A stretch of 64,000 nucleotides of DNA from Phragmites australis (taxonomy: Eukaryota; Streptophyta; Magnoliopsida; Poales; Poaceae). The notes below the pieces were generated by a model that was not told where the DNA came from, did not search any database, and was given only the letters and a program-made list of their open reading frames with translations. This document shows, piece by piece, positions 34,236-46,204 of the stretch. Location of the stretch: NCBI RefSeq assembly GCF_958298935.1, contig NC_084924.1:31841819-31905818 (forward strand), in the 5' to 3' direction. Every line of letters begins with the position of its first letter. Positions within the stretch are counted from its first letter, which is position 1. The position numbers and the translations under genes are program-made.

Positions 34236-34354
34236 AAGAGGAGAAGGCTTTGGTTTGTTGGGACAAGTTCCCTCCTGAGCTATTATTTATGCAAAAAAAT
34301 CAGTGCTGGTTCATTCAATGAGTCAATGTAGATTTCGCTTGAAACCAAAGTATA

Positions 34355-34650
34355 TAAAGCCTACATTTGAAAAGGCTACATCTAAAAATGCTACTTCTGA
34401 AAAGATATCAAGTTCTGAAAAGCCTACGTCTAAAAAGGTTATGTTTGAAAAGGCTACGTCCAAAAAGGCTACGTCTGAAAAGGCTATATTTGAAAATGCT
34501 AGTTCTGAAAAAGCTACTTCTGAAAAAATGCTATATTTGAAAATGCTAGTTCTAAAAAGCCTACGTCTAAAAATGCTACTTCTGAAAAAGGCTACTTCTG
34601 AAAAGACATCAAGTTCTGAAAAGTCTACATCTGAAAAGGCTATCTCTTAA
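34355..34650 (+). repeat. 15-bp coding-like minisatellite
   Basis: About twenty imperfect copies of a 15-bp unit like gaaaaggctacgtct. On the + strand they translate as EKATS, KKATS, EKPTS and variants for about 100 codons, with indels changing frame toward the end. It lies between two GRF-type fragments. It has no known domain. Confidence 0.85.
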
Positions 34651-34782
34651 ATTGTTGGATTAGGGTTAAATGCTACTATAAGTGTCATACGTAAGTCTTA
34701 ACTATAATGTTAGCTTAATTATTTCGTGGTAGTGCATCTATAAAATGGTTTGCATAGTTCAAACTGTAGGCACAGTGAAACA

Positions 34783-35075
34783 ATGACTGCTAGAGGTGGT
34801 AGAGGGAAAACAAGAGGGTCTACTGGTGCAGGGAGGGCACCGATGATTTGGCTGGGTTCCTTTAGTCCTAGTGCGTACGAGGAGGCACTCTAGAACTTCC
34901 CTTTGCAGGGGAAGAGTGAGTTTCAGCCACCCATTATCTGAGGACTTATGACCACCCAAAAGAGGAGTCGCTGAAGTGCTCCCATGGATACGACTGCATT
35001 GTGCTAATGTATGATAGTAGCATTAACGGAGGCAGTAGATTCTTCTAATGTCCTCTTGGAAGGGTGAGATTGGCA
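34783..35075 (+). pseudogene. GRF-type zinc-finger protein fragment (second, opposite strand)
   Basis: Starts MTARGGRGKTRGSTG at 34783. Further on it reads LKCSHGYDCIVLMYDSSING, GSRFF, stop, CPLGR, matching the GRF finger pattern C.HG..C......GG.RF..CP. In-frame stops and a frame change show it is dead. It is head-to-head with the fragment at 33630-34235. Confidence 0.55.
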
Positions 35076-35094
35076 ACAAATTCAATATCGTATT

Positions 35095-35845
35095 GTAGGA
35101 AATTTTAGTCTATAATTTTTAAGTGTTTGTTACTCTTGGGGATTCAATCCCCTAGGCGGCTAGGCAGCGCCAGTGAGCACCCAAGATTGTGGTGTGCCGT
35201 GAGAAGTTTGTGAAGGCTTGGATTTCACCTCCGTAAGGGAAGAAATCAAGAGTGAAAGCCAAAGCTCAAGTGTGACCGAGCTTGGTGAGAAAAATTGTTG
35301 AAAGAGACCCGACTCAAGTGTGATCAAGCCTCTCAACGGAGACATAGGAACCTCAAGTGGAGGTGTCCGAACTTCAGGAAACAAATCATGTGTCTCCTCT
35401 TTTGGTTTGATTGTTCTTAAGTTCTTGCTTTCTATTTATGCATGTTTTCTCGATCTACTTGTTGATGTGAAATTGACTGCAGGTGCTCCTTAGATCTTCT
35501 TAGAATAATCATTTGGAACACATGACTTCTTTTGGTTTGAGCTAAAACTCATTAGGCATAGCTAGATCTCCTTTTTGCTTTGTATAGCTAGAAGTTCTGA
35601 GCTAAATCAAGAAGTTTCGGATTGAAGTTCTGATTCTGTATAATCCACTGCAAAGCTCTGAACCCACGAGTTCCGGATTAAACCCGGAAGTTTTGGATTA
35701 TGTATAATTCGCTGCAAAGCTCTGAACCTGAAAGTTCTAGATCGAACCCAGAAGTTCCGGATTCTATATAATCCGCTGCATAGTTTTAATTTTTTAGGAA
35801 CGCCTATTCACCCCCCTCTATGCGACATTATTGTCCTTTTAAAGA
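35095..35845. repeat. Ty1/copia (Sirevirus-like) LTR fragment
   Basis: Contains the gtgccgtgagaagtttgtga and cacctccgtaag segment, imperfect repeats around 'gaagttccggatt' with a period near 75 bp (35600-35790), and the end cctattcacccccctctatg cgacatt. All are typical of Sirevirus-type LTRs of grasses. No internal region is attached. After it, 35846-36130 shows nothing I recognise. Confidence 0.5.
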
Positions 35846-36129
35846 GTTATAATAACATTACAACCAACGAAAATAACACCACCCAATCGAAGGAACCATG
35901 TTCCAGGTAGCAATATTCAAATATAACGCATCTAATATTTTTTGTTGCCACTTACGGTCATGAACCAAACACATCTGGACCACTTGTCCTACTATATAAA
36001 CCTTCAATCAACATTCATGTACCCCCCCCCCTTCCAGATATTCGGCCAAATCTATCCTAGAGTCTCAGGACCCTACATCTTCTGGTGTCATTCAAATGCT
36101 TCGGCACAAATAGTGTCAAATCGCTGACG

Positions 36130-37735
36130 TCATTCACCCTGCACCACTCTGGCCTCCGATCCAAGAGATTACATTTGTAGATCATGCTGCTATAGGTAAA
36201 TCATCGTGCCCTGTGGAACATGTTCACCATGGCGCTAACCATGTGCAACTCACTGTTTGATTTCATGTAGCTATGAGTGTTGAGCTGCGCAGGTAGCGAT
36301 AGTGATGGCATCAACTTCATAGTTGGTGTTACAACGGCGGTGATGTTGCTATAGATGGAGATCTCTCCAGTGTAGAGATTGCCAAGAAGCTCTCTATGCA
36401 GTGTACAACGGAGTCCACAAAGCATTCCAGGTAGGTGTCGAGCAATGTCCCTAGCGGGAAGTGGTTGTTACCCGTGTTAGAAGTGCAAAGTGTGGACCCC
36501 TCGTCCGTCCTCAGGTTGAACCTGCTCGTAGAAACAACACCCCCGATTAGTTTCCAGGTATTCTTTTACCTGATCGGATCATACCTGGACAATGGTTTTG
36601 GTTTGCACCACAGGGTTGGGTGTTGACCGTCCCGACGCAGTGAGCACTCCTTCGTGTGGGGCTGCCGTTGATGAGGCTGGTTCCCCTGGACTTGCGATCC
36701 ATGAGTCCCCGTCGGTACCTTGAATATGGATGCCTATGCTGCTCTTCATTGAATCTCGAGGCCTTCGGATCCTGGTCCAATGTGCTGACTCTGGAACATA
36801 TTGGGTTTGTCTGGGTCGTATCCCATGAAGAACACCTCGCAGTGACTCGGATCCTCCGAGCGGGACATGTCGGTCGTCGGGGATTCAAACATGGATAGCC
36901 CAAAGGAAATTAACGGCACTTACCAGAACTCGAAAACGCACCCCTTACCTGGGGCGCCAAATGTCGAGGGTAAATCCCTGACAATGATTCCGGGTTATGC
37001 TAGACAATTGGTGCGTGATTGACGTTCCAGGTGTGCCTATAGAATGTGTGTGTGTTTGTTGCTCTAGAACACCAAAGTTATCCAGGTTTCAGGCCCCCCG
37101 TGAGGTAATAGCCCTACATCATGTTTATTCTTCTCCATCCTCCTCTTTTCTACAGAAGATATCTCCCTTTATAAGTCTTACAAGTCAGCCCAACAAAAAG
37201 ACACATGCCTGTCTTAGAGAAACGATATAAACAATCATTACAAGCCTACATTCGCTATACCTACCCTAGGTCCCTGCGATGCCTGTCCCGTCCATCGGTT
37301 GCACCCCCGTTTGTCATGCCCGAAGCGCCCGGCCTGCCATGTCCTGTCGTAGGCTTTCCACGAGCTCCTGTTGCGCCCCCTGTCACGTCTGCGTGCCCGT
37401 CCCGCAACAATTAATGTCTGCGGGGCAGGATAAGATAACTCTCACGTCGACCATGTCGCCTCAGCTAGAGTGGACTATCTGGGGAAGGAAAACAGTATGA
37501 GTAGCGACATTAAATAAGGTTTGGCTGGCATAGACGAATACCTACCCCGTGACCAGTAAAGACTGGTCGCGGGGAACACTTCGAAGGCCCTGGTCGTGGT
37601 CGCGCTGACATTGACTGGTCGCGCGGGGGGTCATGGGACAAAAAACAAAAGTGGATATTGTCCAAAGCTGACCGTTGCAGGCCATCCAAGTAGGGACTCT
37701 ATATCCTTTACATCGATACTATTCTTATCAAATCT
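36130..37735 (-). mobile_element. Truncated Ty3/gypsy 5' end: LTR plus gag start
   Basis: The LTR runs from 36962 (tgtcgagggtaaatccctga) to about 37735; its outer end is uncertain. A primer site TTTGGCGCCCCAGGTAAGG lies on its inner side. Minus-strand gag starts with ATG at 36892 (SRSEDPSHCEVFFMGYDPDK) and hits a stop near 36746. It is related to gag and LTR of the element at 44764-50530 (SRSEDPSHRMVFVMGYDPDE). The rest of the element is missing beyond about 36130. Confidence 0.7.
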
Positions 37736-37799
37736 TAAAAGGGGAGCCTATTTTGTCTTTTTAATAAAAAATATATTTAAAAATCAAATTAGGAAATCC

Positions 37800-38013
37800 G
37801 CATGGGCCATTGAAAATTGTAAATAAAGGCCTTTCTCTCCATCTTGAGGCCCATCTCAAGCCCATGAGGCCCACTCAAACACACCTCCTCCATCCAAAGC
37901 CCACGGCAAGCCAACGGCGCCACCCATCTCCCGACCAAATTATCCACACGCCTCCGCCCCCCGCTCTCCGAGCTCGCACGCCGTGGCCGAGCGCCACCAC
38001 CAGCAGCACCACT
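37800..38013 (+). promoter_or_regulatory. Proximal promoter and 5' UTR of the ClpR3-type gene
   Basis: Several GGCCCA/TGGGCC (site II-like) motifs lie at 37802-37890 (atgggccat, gaggcccat, gaggcccac). Such motifs are common in promoters of plant housekeeping and organelle-protein genes and are bound by TCP factors. No strong TATA box sits at the expected distance. The truncated gypsy LTR ends only about 100-200 bp upstream, so the promoter may be short. Confidence 0.5.
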
Positions 38014-41000
38014 ATGGCCTCCGCCTCTACCTTCGTCTCCCTCCGTCTCCCCACCCCATCCCCTGCCCACACCGCCTCTTCTCCTTCCCTCCCGCTGCCT
38101 CTGCTCCGGCAGGCGCGGGGCGGCGCGGCGTCCTCGGCTCTGGTGGCGCGGGCGGCGACCGGCGCGGCGGGGGGCCCGTCTCCACTGTTCAACCCCAGGG
38201 GAGACCCATTCCTGTCCTCCCTCTCCGCAGCATCGCCGGAGGAGCTCGCAGCCGCTGCGGGCGGCGAGCGTCGCGGCGAAGACCACCTGCCGTTCCTCGA
38301 GATCTTCCAGAACGCCAAGCTCATGGCCTCGCCCGCGCAGGTTTGTGACCCTGTGGGTTACTATGCCTGATTGGGCTGAAAAAATGGAATTGCCGTTATA
38401 TGATATGATATTGATTTTTTTTTTGAAGGATGGCTAGTGTATGAGACCCTGATGACGTTGTTTGCATATTTCTAACATCAAATTAAGAATGTTTGAGCTT
38501 TTCATTTTTGCTGGTATAGTCATCCATATGAAGCCCGACGCATATCAACTCTTTTCGTAGCATCAGCTGGCAAGCTAAATTAGGTGGGGTATTTCATCTA
38601 GTTTTGAAAGGTTTTGCACTTAGGAATTGGGAGGTTACAGACTTAATCCTCGTGAAGATATCAATTGTTTTATACATACAAAGATCAATCTCTGAGCTAA
38701 TTAGGAATGTTTGAGCTTTTCATTTTTGCTGGTATAGCCATCCATATGAAGCCCGATGCATATCAACTCTTTTCGTAGCATCAGCTGGCAAGCTAAATTA
38801 GGTGGGGTATTTCATCTAGTTTTGAAAGGTTTTGCACTTAGGAATTGGGAGGTTACAGACTTAATCCTGGTGAAGATATCAATTGTCTTATACATACAAA
38901 GATCAATCTCTGAACTGATGTTTTCATGTGTATAGGGCCATTTGTTTACTTCTGAAATGGTTGAGGTGCACTTTACCTGGCTCATTCTTCTGCATATGCA
39001 CCTTGATCTTTTGTATTTGTAGCTTATTATGAACCACACTTCACTTAACCATATATGGCCTATGCTTTGTAATTGACAGGTGGAGCGTTCTAGCAGTTCT
39101 TACAGTCATCACAGGCCTAGAAGACCTCCTCCAGATTTGCCATCGCTGCTTCTTCATGGACGAATTGTTTATATTGGCATGCCGGTATGAATTTGCACCA
39201 AGGTTCTCCGTATGAAAGTTTTTTTTTATGGCATTTTACTACTTTACATTTGCGGTTTGTGTTTCGAATTTACCAGTAGCCAAAATATGCAAGGTGGTGC
39301 GCAATACTGCAATACCATCAGTTTTTGTTGGCAAAGACAGTCACAAGTGACTTAGCGTTTAACAACTTTGATCCTCAAGATCTCAACAGACTTTTCTCAA
39401 TTCCTATCATCATTTATTATGTACAAATAATATGCCATTTTTAAATGGTTATCATATTACTTAATCAGCTCATGTTGGGTTTCATCTCTAAAGGGTTATC
39501 ATATTACTTAATCATTTTGTTGTTGCCTTATATTACTTAATCAGGCCAAAGATTCAGAGTGCCACCTGCCTTTATCTGACTATACGTGAACGATCTTTGC
39601 GATAATGATCTCACCACTGCCCTTAAAGAGTATATGTTTCACAAATATTTCCATTCATCCAATCGGATGCTTTTGATCTTCGAGTACGTTTTGCTTGTAT
39701 CATATTTCTGCTATATAGTTTCCGCCAGTGGCTTTTACAAGGGAACTTTCCTTTACACGTCTCATATTGACGCACACTTTCACTCCAGTTATGTGGAAAC
39801 AAACATTCTATAGTTTGCTCTTTGTGAATGTTGACTCAATTTTCTGTACAAAAGAGTGTCCTTTAGTTTGCTCTTTTTGAGTGTTGACTCATTTTTTTGA
39901 GCAAAAGAATGTTATTTGGTTTCCTCTTTGTCAACGTTGACTTAATTCCACATTTGTGGTATCCGCAAAAAGAACCTAGCCTTTCTTATCTGTAAAACGA
40001 TCACTAAACATTGCTGATTTTGATGTTCGAGAATTCTGTTTTCAGTATACTTGTATTTTTTGTACTGTAACAAATTTTCTTTTGATGTGTAACAGAATGT
40101 TATATTTATATCTTAAGACTCTTGGTGTTATTTTTTGTGCAGCATGCTATAAGATTGCTTATTCTTTCAATTTCCGTAGCCTCATGATATTGTCTTTCAT
40201 TGCTTTCGTAGTTGGTGCCAGCAGTTACTGAGCTTGTGGTTGCCCAGTTGATGTACCTTGAGTGGATGAATAGCACAGAGCCTGTTTATATATACATAAA
40301 CTCGACAGGAACAGCCCGTGATGATGGTGAACCAGTAAGCATGCTTGTTCAATTGATGACTTGTGGTCAAGTGTTCTCTAGCATTGTGGTTGAACATCTA
40401 GTACTGGATATGGTTTATCCATGTCGGGCAAAATGGGATGCACTATGCGGTCTCTTATAGCATTGGGCCATTATTATGGTAGTCACTAGTCAAACTTTTT
40501 TAATCTATTTTCTTGTATTTGTCAGGTTGGCATGGAGAGTGAAGGTTTTGCTATCTACGATGCAATGATGCGGATGAAGACTGAGGTGCTATATTTTACA
40601 TTTAATATCTGTAGCTCAGTAGTTCAATATTAATCTTGTGGTACCGATTGTTGTGCACTAAAATCTTGTTGAAAAAAATTATTGTCTACTAAGGACAAAT
40701 AGTTAACAAAAAGCTTTACCATGCTTAGTTGGCTGGAGATTGTTAATGGATAGTCTTTTGATCATTTGTTTCCAGTGGATGGAGCATGTGAAAACTACAA
40801 ATTGATCTTTTTCACATTTCTTTATGCATTTATTTGTTCAACAAGAGAATAGTCGTAAAGTTGCTTTGTACTAAGGACTGATGTCTTGAACTTGGCAAGG
40901 TCCTATTTTTCATTGATGTGAGATCAGGATGCGTTGTTTGTATCAAATGAATTTGAGTGTCTTCGAGGTGAATTTTGTAGAAATTTTTCTATTTTCTCCA

Positions 41001-42298
41001 TATAGGGGTTTCATAGAAGTTACTGTTTGTTGTGCAGATCCACACACTTTGCATAGGAGCTGCAGCAGGTCATGCTTGTCTTGTCCTTGCGGCAGGAAAG
41101 AAAGGCAAACGCTATATGTTTCCTCATGCCAAAGGTAGTAGCGTGCCAACTTCCGTGTTTATTGGATTTGTTTGGAAACACTTTTTTTTTTCTGTTGGAT
41201 GGTTCATACTAATATCAGAAGTCATACTTGCATGTCAGCTTTGATTCAGCAACCTCGTATTCCTTCATATGGGATGATGCAAGCATCCGATGTTGTTATT
41301 CGTGCGAAGGAGGTATGAGCTGTGGTTTCATGTCTTGTTAGCTTCTATTCTTGAATACTATTCCGTTCTGATGTGTGCCAATCAAGTATGCATACACTTG
41401 CTAGAGTTGTGTATGGTCACTTTTATTACTTTTAGTTTTGTGAAAGGTGGGCACTCCAGTTTTTTAGTCACAGCCTAATCATCACATCCGTTTTTGCTTC
41501 TTGTAGGTTGTGCACAACAGGAATACCTTGGTGAAACTTTTGGCAAGGCATACGGGAAATGTATGACAACTTGTTGCATATTTCTTATACCATTCTGTGT
41601 GCTACTTTCAGTTGGAACATAATTTATCTTTTATAACAGCCACCGGAGAAAATAGACAAGGTAATGAGAGGACCATTTTACATGGATTCCTTAAAGGCAA
41701 AGGAGTTTGGGGTCATTGATAAGGTATTCTTGATTCTTTATCCATAGTTTTCCGACCTTGATATTTTGTTTCAGTTGGCATATCTGAACTGTGAACAAAT
41801 AGTTGGCATATTATAGAATTAGGATCCTTTTTCAATATGTTTTTTGTATCAGAAGATGAAACATTTGAATTGCCCGTTGATGCTTGTATGCTAAAATGTA
41901 TTGGCTATGTACAAAACAGCCTGTTTGGTTTGAGCCTAACCTTGCCATGCCTAAGCTTAGCCACGCCACAAGTTTTTAGGCAACTATTTGGCTGACGGCC
42001 GCAACTATGGCAATCCACACTTTGTTAGTCCCTGACCCACACATCATGCACTCACTTTTTTTACTTTGTTACACTTGTGGGTAAGAATTTGTTGGCCACA
42101 CATTTTATGGCAAGCCATACTTTGCGTAACTTAGTTGTGGCAAAGTTAGTTACCAACTGCTCAGTCCAAACGGGTGAATTATTAAGCTTGTGTGATTGTT
42201 AGATCCTTTGGCGCGGTCAGGAGAAGTACATGGCTGACATGCTCTCCCCAGACGAGTGGGACAAAGTTGCCGGAGTCAGACGTCCTGATGGAATGTGA
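38014..42298 (+). CDS. CLPR3: ClpR3-type non-catalytic subunit of the plastid Clp protease, 9 exons
   Basis: Exons: 38014-38340, 39080-39184, 40212-40334, 40526-40585, 41038-41134, 41239-41312, 41507-41560, 41640-41723 and 42203-42298. All introns are GT-AG and the total is 1,020 nt (339 residues plus stop). Residues 1-50 are Ser/Pro/Ala-rich, a likely chloroplast transit peptide. NPRGDPFLSSLS, FLEIFQNAKLMASPAQ, RPPPDLPSLLLHGRIVYIGM, PAVTELVVAQLMYLEW and YINSTGTARDDGE match ClpR3, as I recall Arabidopsis At1g09130. The catalytic Ser position (ClpP ASMG) reads AAGHA and the catalytic His (MIHQP) reads LIQQP, so it cannot cleave peptides. In plants ClpR subunits join ClpP1 in the R ring of the stromal Clp core. 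No frameshift or premature stop is visible. This is the one apparently intact gene here. Confidence 0.95.
38481..38917. repeat. 218-bp tandem duplication in intron 1
   Basis: Units start at aatta(a/g)gaatgtttgagc (38481 and 38699) and differ at about five positions. The duplication lies wholly in the intron and does not touch splice sites. Confidence 0.95.
41920..42174. mobile_element. MITE in intron 8 of the ClpR3-type gene
   Basis: The ends CCTGTTTGGTTTGA and, inverted, CCCGTTTGGACTGA form imperfect terminal inverted repeats about 255 bp apart. The interior has scattered variants of 'gccacac' and 'ttgtggc'. It resembles common rice and grass gene-associated MITEs. It is clear of the acceptor at 42202. 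Confidence 0.65.
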
Positions 42299-42759
42299 TG
42301 ATGTACATTGGAACTTAAAATTAGTAAGATTTTTGCCTATCCTGTAGATGACATTATATTAGGTTCATTTCAATGAAAAGTTGTATATCATCAGTATCTA
42401 CGAATATTTATTGAGTTTTGGTTTGACATTATGCAGGTTAGGCCTTGACGCTTGAACGGAGGTGGAAACAGCTGTCGCTGACCAATAATGCTTTATTTCT
42501 GGTGATGACGGTTGGTAAGAGCTGAGGAACTTGTTAGATAAATGTAGGTTAGAGCTCGGGCCATCAGGATATTGCGCGTGGTCTCTGGATGAGAGCTAGC
42601 ACGTGTTTTTCACGAAGTTATTGTTGTTCCTCTCATCAGTTCCAGTCCAGATTTCGGTATTCACTGTTAGTATATAGTTCTCATATTTTGATTACACAAA
42701 GGGTGAACTAGACAAGCTCAAAATATTATCAGCACGACATGATGGGCGTAGGAAATGTT
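42299..42759. other. 3' UTR and downstream flank of the ClpR3-type gene
   Basis: AT-rich sequence with a candidate poly(A) signal (caatgaaaag near 42371). No further gene is seen. Confidence 0.4.
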
Positions 42760-42962
42760 GGGCCTATTTGGCACAGTTCTAGATCCGATATCTATGTTGG
42801 ATTTGAAGTTTGTATAATAAAATAAAATATTTTAAATATTTTTGTTTAAAATAAAAAATCAAATGATTTAATCAAATACCATCAATCTATCTATAGTTGT
42901 AGATCCTGGATTTTAACCAGCTTCAAGAAATTTAGGATATGGATCCTTACCAAACAGGGTCA
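42760..42962. mobile_element. AT-rich MITE-like element
   Basis: Ends gggcctatttggcac and, inverted, gaccctgtttggtaagg enclose about 200 bp of AT-rich sequence with partial dyad symmetry (tagatcc near both ends). Confidence 0.5.
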
Positions 42963-43336
42963 TTATACTTGAATTTTCAAGGCCATTATGTCCTTATGCT
43001 CCGGACTTCTGGAAATCCGACGTATGGGAAATGTGATTTGCAATTATTGACTCAGTTCCGCTAAATAAAAAATACTTCCATGTGCTCAAAATTTTTTTTT
43101 TGGTGCTGGATTCTGTTGCGATTGTCTAAACGAGCTGTTTTCCTGTACCTTTCCATGCTCTTTTATGCGAGTTACAAGGGCTGATGCATGGGCCAGAACA
43201 GGTACACCTGCAGCGGTTTCTTGATGAGAGTGACATGCAACATCATGGCGTTGCAGCATGTCTTTGTTAAATCAAGCAAAAATTATTATTGATCCGAGTT
43301 GTCAATTATTGGCGGTGCAAGGGAGCACGCTTTGAC

Positions 43337-43394
43337 GCAAGTCCCTGATGAGTCCGCTGGCTTTTGGGCGGCCGAAAGGGCTTCGTCGAGTTGC
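43337..43394 (+). ncRNA. Hammerhead ribozyme-like motif
   Basis: The invariant core CTGATGA (43345-43351) and GAAA (43374-43377) are present. Stem II pairs gtccgc with gcggcc in 5 of 6 positions across a 10-nt loop. A GTC triplet lies at 43385-43387. Helix I pairs gcaagtc (43337-43343) with gagttgc (43388-43394) in 6 of 7 positions with one bulged C. Helix III would be very short and has a G-G mismatch. Only one copy is visible and no retrozyme-like repeats flank it. It may be degenerate or coincidental. Confidence 0.3.
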
Positions 43395-43440
43395 AGATCA
43401 ACAATCGCAGCTTCAGGCCTAAACTGGTGAACACTGATGC

Positions 43441-44413
43441 TGTTGGAAAATTATGATAAATATTAAGTTCAGATTTTATTGAAGAAAAACTACATATGAA
43501 TAACTGGATGCAAACAGTAAAATTAGCAGACCTAACATGTATTTCATATTAAAAGACATATTTCTCAAGTAAGTTACGCTCACAACTTACTTATTAGGTT
43601 GATAAAGACAAGATTCCACGAGGGCGATCTAGATGATGTTACTGAAGCAGCTCCTCAGACATAGTCGAGGAAGTAGTCGTCGTCAAGGATGCAGTCATAG
43701 TAGATGTTGACAATGCGTACCAGGACAAAGATGCGGTCGAGGGAGAACATATCGATCAATTGAGTGAAGACGCTAATAAAAAACCAGATTGTCGTCTCGT
43801 GCAGGACTCTATGTGGCACCGGTTTTAAAGATCCTGCTCTCCTCCTTGATGCACGCTGAGAGAAGAGGATGATAAGATTTAGCGGCAAGATAGCATAGTG
43901 CAGACACAAGAGAGAGGAGGATCGGGGAAATAGAGAGACAAAAATCAGAGAGCCAACCAAGACACCTCCTGATTCTCATATAGTCATAAAATGCCCGTTT
44001 CAAACAGTCACAAATGGCGATTAATCCCATCAAAACAGGCGTTTCAATCACATTAAATCACCAGCAGAAACTACCTTATTTATCCTTGATTTTAAAATGT
44101 TAGTTTTAATCACATTAAAACAGAATCATCGCAATAAAGAGAAAAAGAATATTGCACGATTGACTATCATATTTACACGTACACGTCGCGCTCGTTGCAA
44201 GTCACAAGTCATGTAATTTTTCACCGAAAAATGCACGAAATACTATGTATAGCCAAAGTCTCTTTGTTTCTCTCTCCCACATGTTTCCAATTTAGACAAA
44301 GAAGAGAGCTAACTATTTAAGTATATCTAACTCTTCTTGGAATAACAATATGGAACTAAACTATGCATGCTTTGGAATTTCATGAATGAGCCATAAATGG
44401 TCTAATTCCAACA
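43441..44413 (-). repeat. 3' LTR of the copia element
   Basis: 973 bp, ends TGTTGG and CCAACA. It aligns with 54497-55310 throughout. Open frames of up to about 100 codons here recur in the other LTR and have no protein similarity. Confidence 0.9.
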
Positions 44414-44758
44414 ACCCCCCACCAATTCCAAAGCAATAAGCAAAAAAGACTGAAGGTTACTGCATAAAAAGTTTTTTAATATACCAGTGTTTTGGTGTAA
44501 GTCTCATACGGGTTGAACTTGCATCTAGACTAACAAGATCCATCTTCTCACAGCTGATAAATAGACTATATATTAAATTCACAGCCTTTTGTGATTAGAT
44601 TTCTCATGAAAATCCAACTGGTACTAGGCTGCCAAAAAACCAAGTCTTAACAGAGTGTTAACAGGTCATGCTACCCGATCTTCTGTGAACTTTCTAGAGA
44701 ACGTCCCCATTCTCATGAACTGCGACCGCACAATTAGGCTCGCATAAGTGTATTCATT
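44414..44758 (-). other. 3' untranslated segment of the copia element
   Basis: Lies between the purine tract and the gypsy insertion, and continues beyond it at 50536-50840. No gene is seen. Confidence 0.6.
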
Positions 44759-44763
44759 GTAGG

Positions 44764-45671
44764 TGTCAAGAGTTAATCCATGACAATGATTCCGGGGTGT
44801 ACCGGTCAATAGTCACGTGAACAACGTTTGTGGTGTGCGTATTTTTGTGATAAACTCAAGAACACAGAGATTATCTAGGTTCAGGCCTCCATAAGGATAA
44901 CAACCCTACATCCCGTGTATTTCGTTATCAATGTTTGTGAACTGGTTACAGATGAATTTTTCCAGCTCTTCCCCCTCTCTCCCTACAAACCGGGTCCTCC
45001 TCTCTTTATATACTAGAGAAAAAGAGAACTTACAAGTGGACCCTATTTAGCAGATCCATGTCTGACTAGATATTCTACTCTTGGATCATCATCATGGAGA
45101 ACCTAGTGAACCTTACTTGCCTGGGAGCTCTGCATGCCCGTCCCATCCGTGGCACACTGTCGTACCTGCCTCCCCCAGTCGCTTAGCCTATCCCATCGTC
45201 GTGCGCCACAAGATCGTCTGCCAAGCCGTCCTGTCCCTACGCCTCGTGAGCCTACCTGCAAAATCATCCACTTGCCTGGTCGTTTTATAGATCCTGTCCC
45301 ATCCGTTGTGTGGCGCAAGCCGGTCCGCAACACCCCACTCTGTAGCAAATAATGCTATGGGACGGGGCACTGCCCATATGCGCTAGTCACGACTTTGTTC
45401 GCTGGAGGAGGTGCTTTGGGAAGGAAAATATTTGAGTAGACATAAATAAATGCAATTAGATAAGTTAAGGTATGGGTGTCCCGCGACCAGCAAGGGCTGG
45501 TTGTGGGACCATATTATATCACAAGGAGGTTGGTTGCGCAAGGCTCGCGTTGGTTGTGTGAGCTAAGGGCTAGTCACTCGATGGACCAAGGTTTAAGAAA
45601 TATCCCTTATCGGTCGCCACATCCCTAGGAGGCCTGTTAGCCAAAATACCCCCTTACTCAATACTCTGACA
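44764..45671 (-). repeat. 3' LTR of the nested gypsy element
   Basis: In + orientation it runs TGTCAAGAGTTAATCC to CTCTGACA. It contains the hairpin at 45478-45509 (gtcccgcgaccagc paired with gctggttgtgggac). Confidence 0.9.
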
Positions 45672-46128
45672 GTAGCCTCTAAGAGCCATGGTCAGGTCTG
45701 GTCACACCACTTAGGTCCCATGTGAACATAGTCCACCCAGAGAGTGGTCATCGACGCTGTTTAGCTTTCAGATTTTGACTCTGAACTTCATGTCACGTGG
45801 GGAGGTTAAGCGTCCTGAATGAAAGAGAGAGAAACATTGATTGTCGCTAGGCTCGAGGGACTTTTCAGTTCCCCATGCGCGCCCCCTTGGATTTCGAGCG
45901 GTTCAGATGTTGTGTCGGTTGAGGTTCCTCAGTACTTTCGAGAGTGAGGTGTTTAAGATGAGATAGGTATGAGAGGCTATGGTGTTGGTGTCCAGACGTA
46001 GCCACACATGCCCAGTTTTGACGAGGAAGCAATCGTAAGCCCCCAAGGGTAGTAAATGATAGGATTAGGGACATCCCCCGCGGTAGTTTCACCCTTCACC
46101 CCAAGCGTGAATCAATGGCTGGCCAGGC

Positions 46129-46135
46129 TATAAAA
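46129..46135 (+). promoter_or_regulatory. TATA box of the antisense ORF in the nested gypsy element
   Basis: TATAAAA in ggctataaaagtaag, 70 bp upstream of the ATG at 46205. Confidence 0.5.
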
Positions 46136-46204
46136 GTAAGAGTTCACCCAGCCGGCCACCCACCAAAGTTTTTGCAAGGCAATAAGGCAATTCTTCTTGT
46201 GATC

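Noticed and set aside
38014..42298. Plastid clpP or other plastid DNA insertion
   Set aside because: Nine spliceosomal introns, a transit-peptide-like N-terminus and lost catalytic residues show a nuclear ClpR gene.
43655..43960. About 100-codon minus-strand frame in the copia LTR
   Set aside because: It recurs with frameshifts in the other LTR (54585-54956), so it is part of the LTR rather than a gene.
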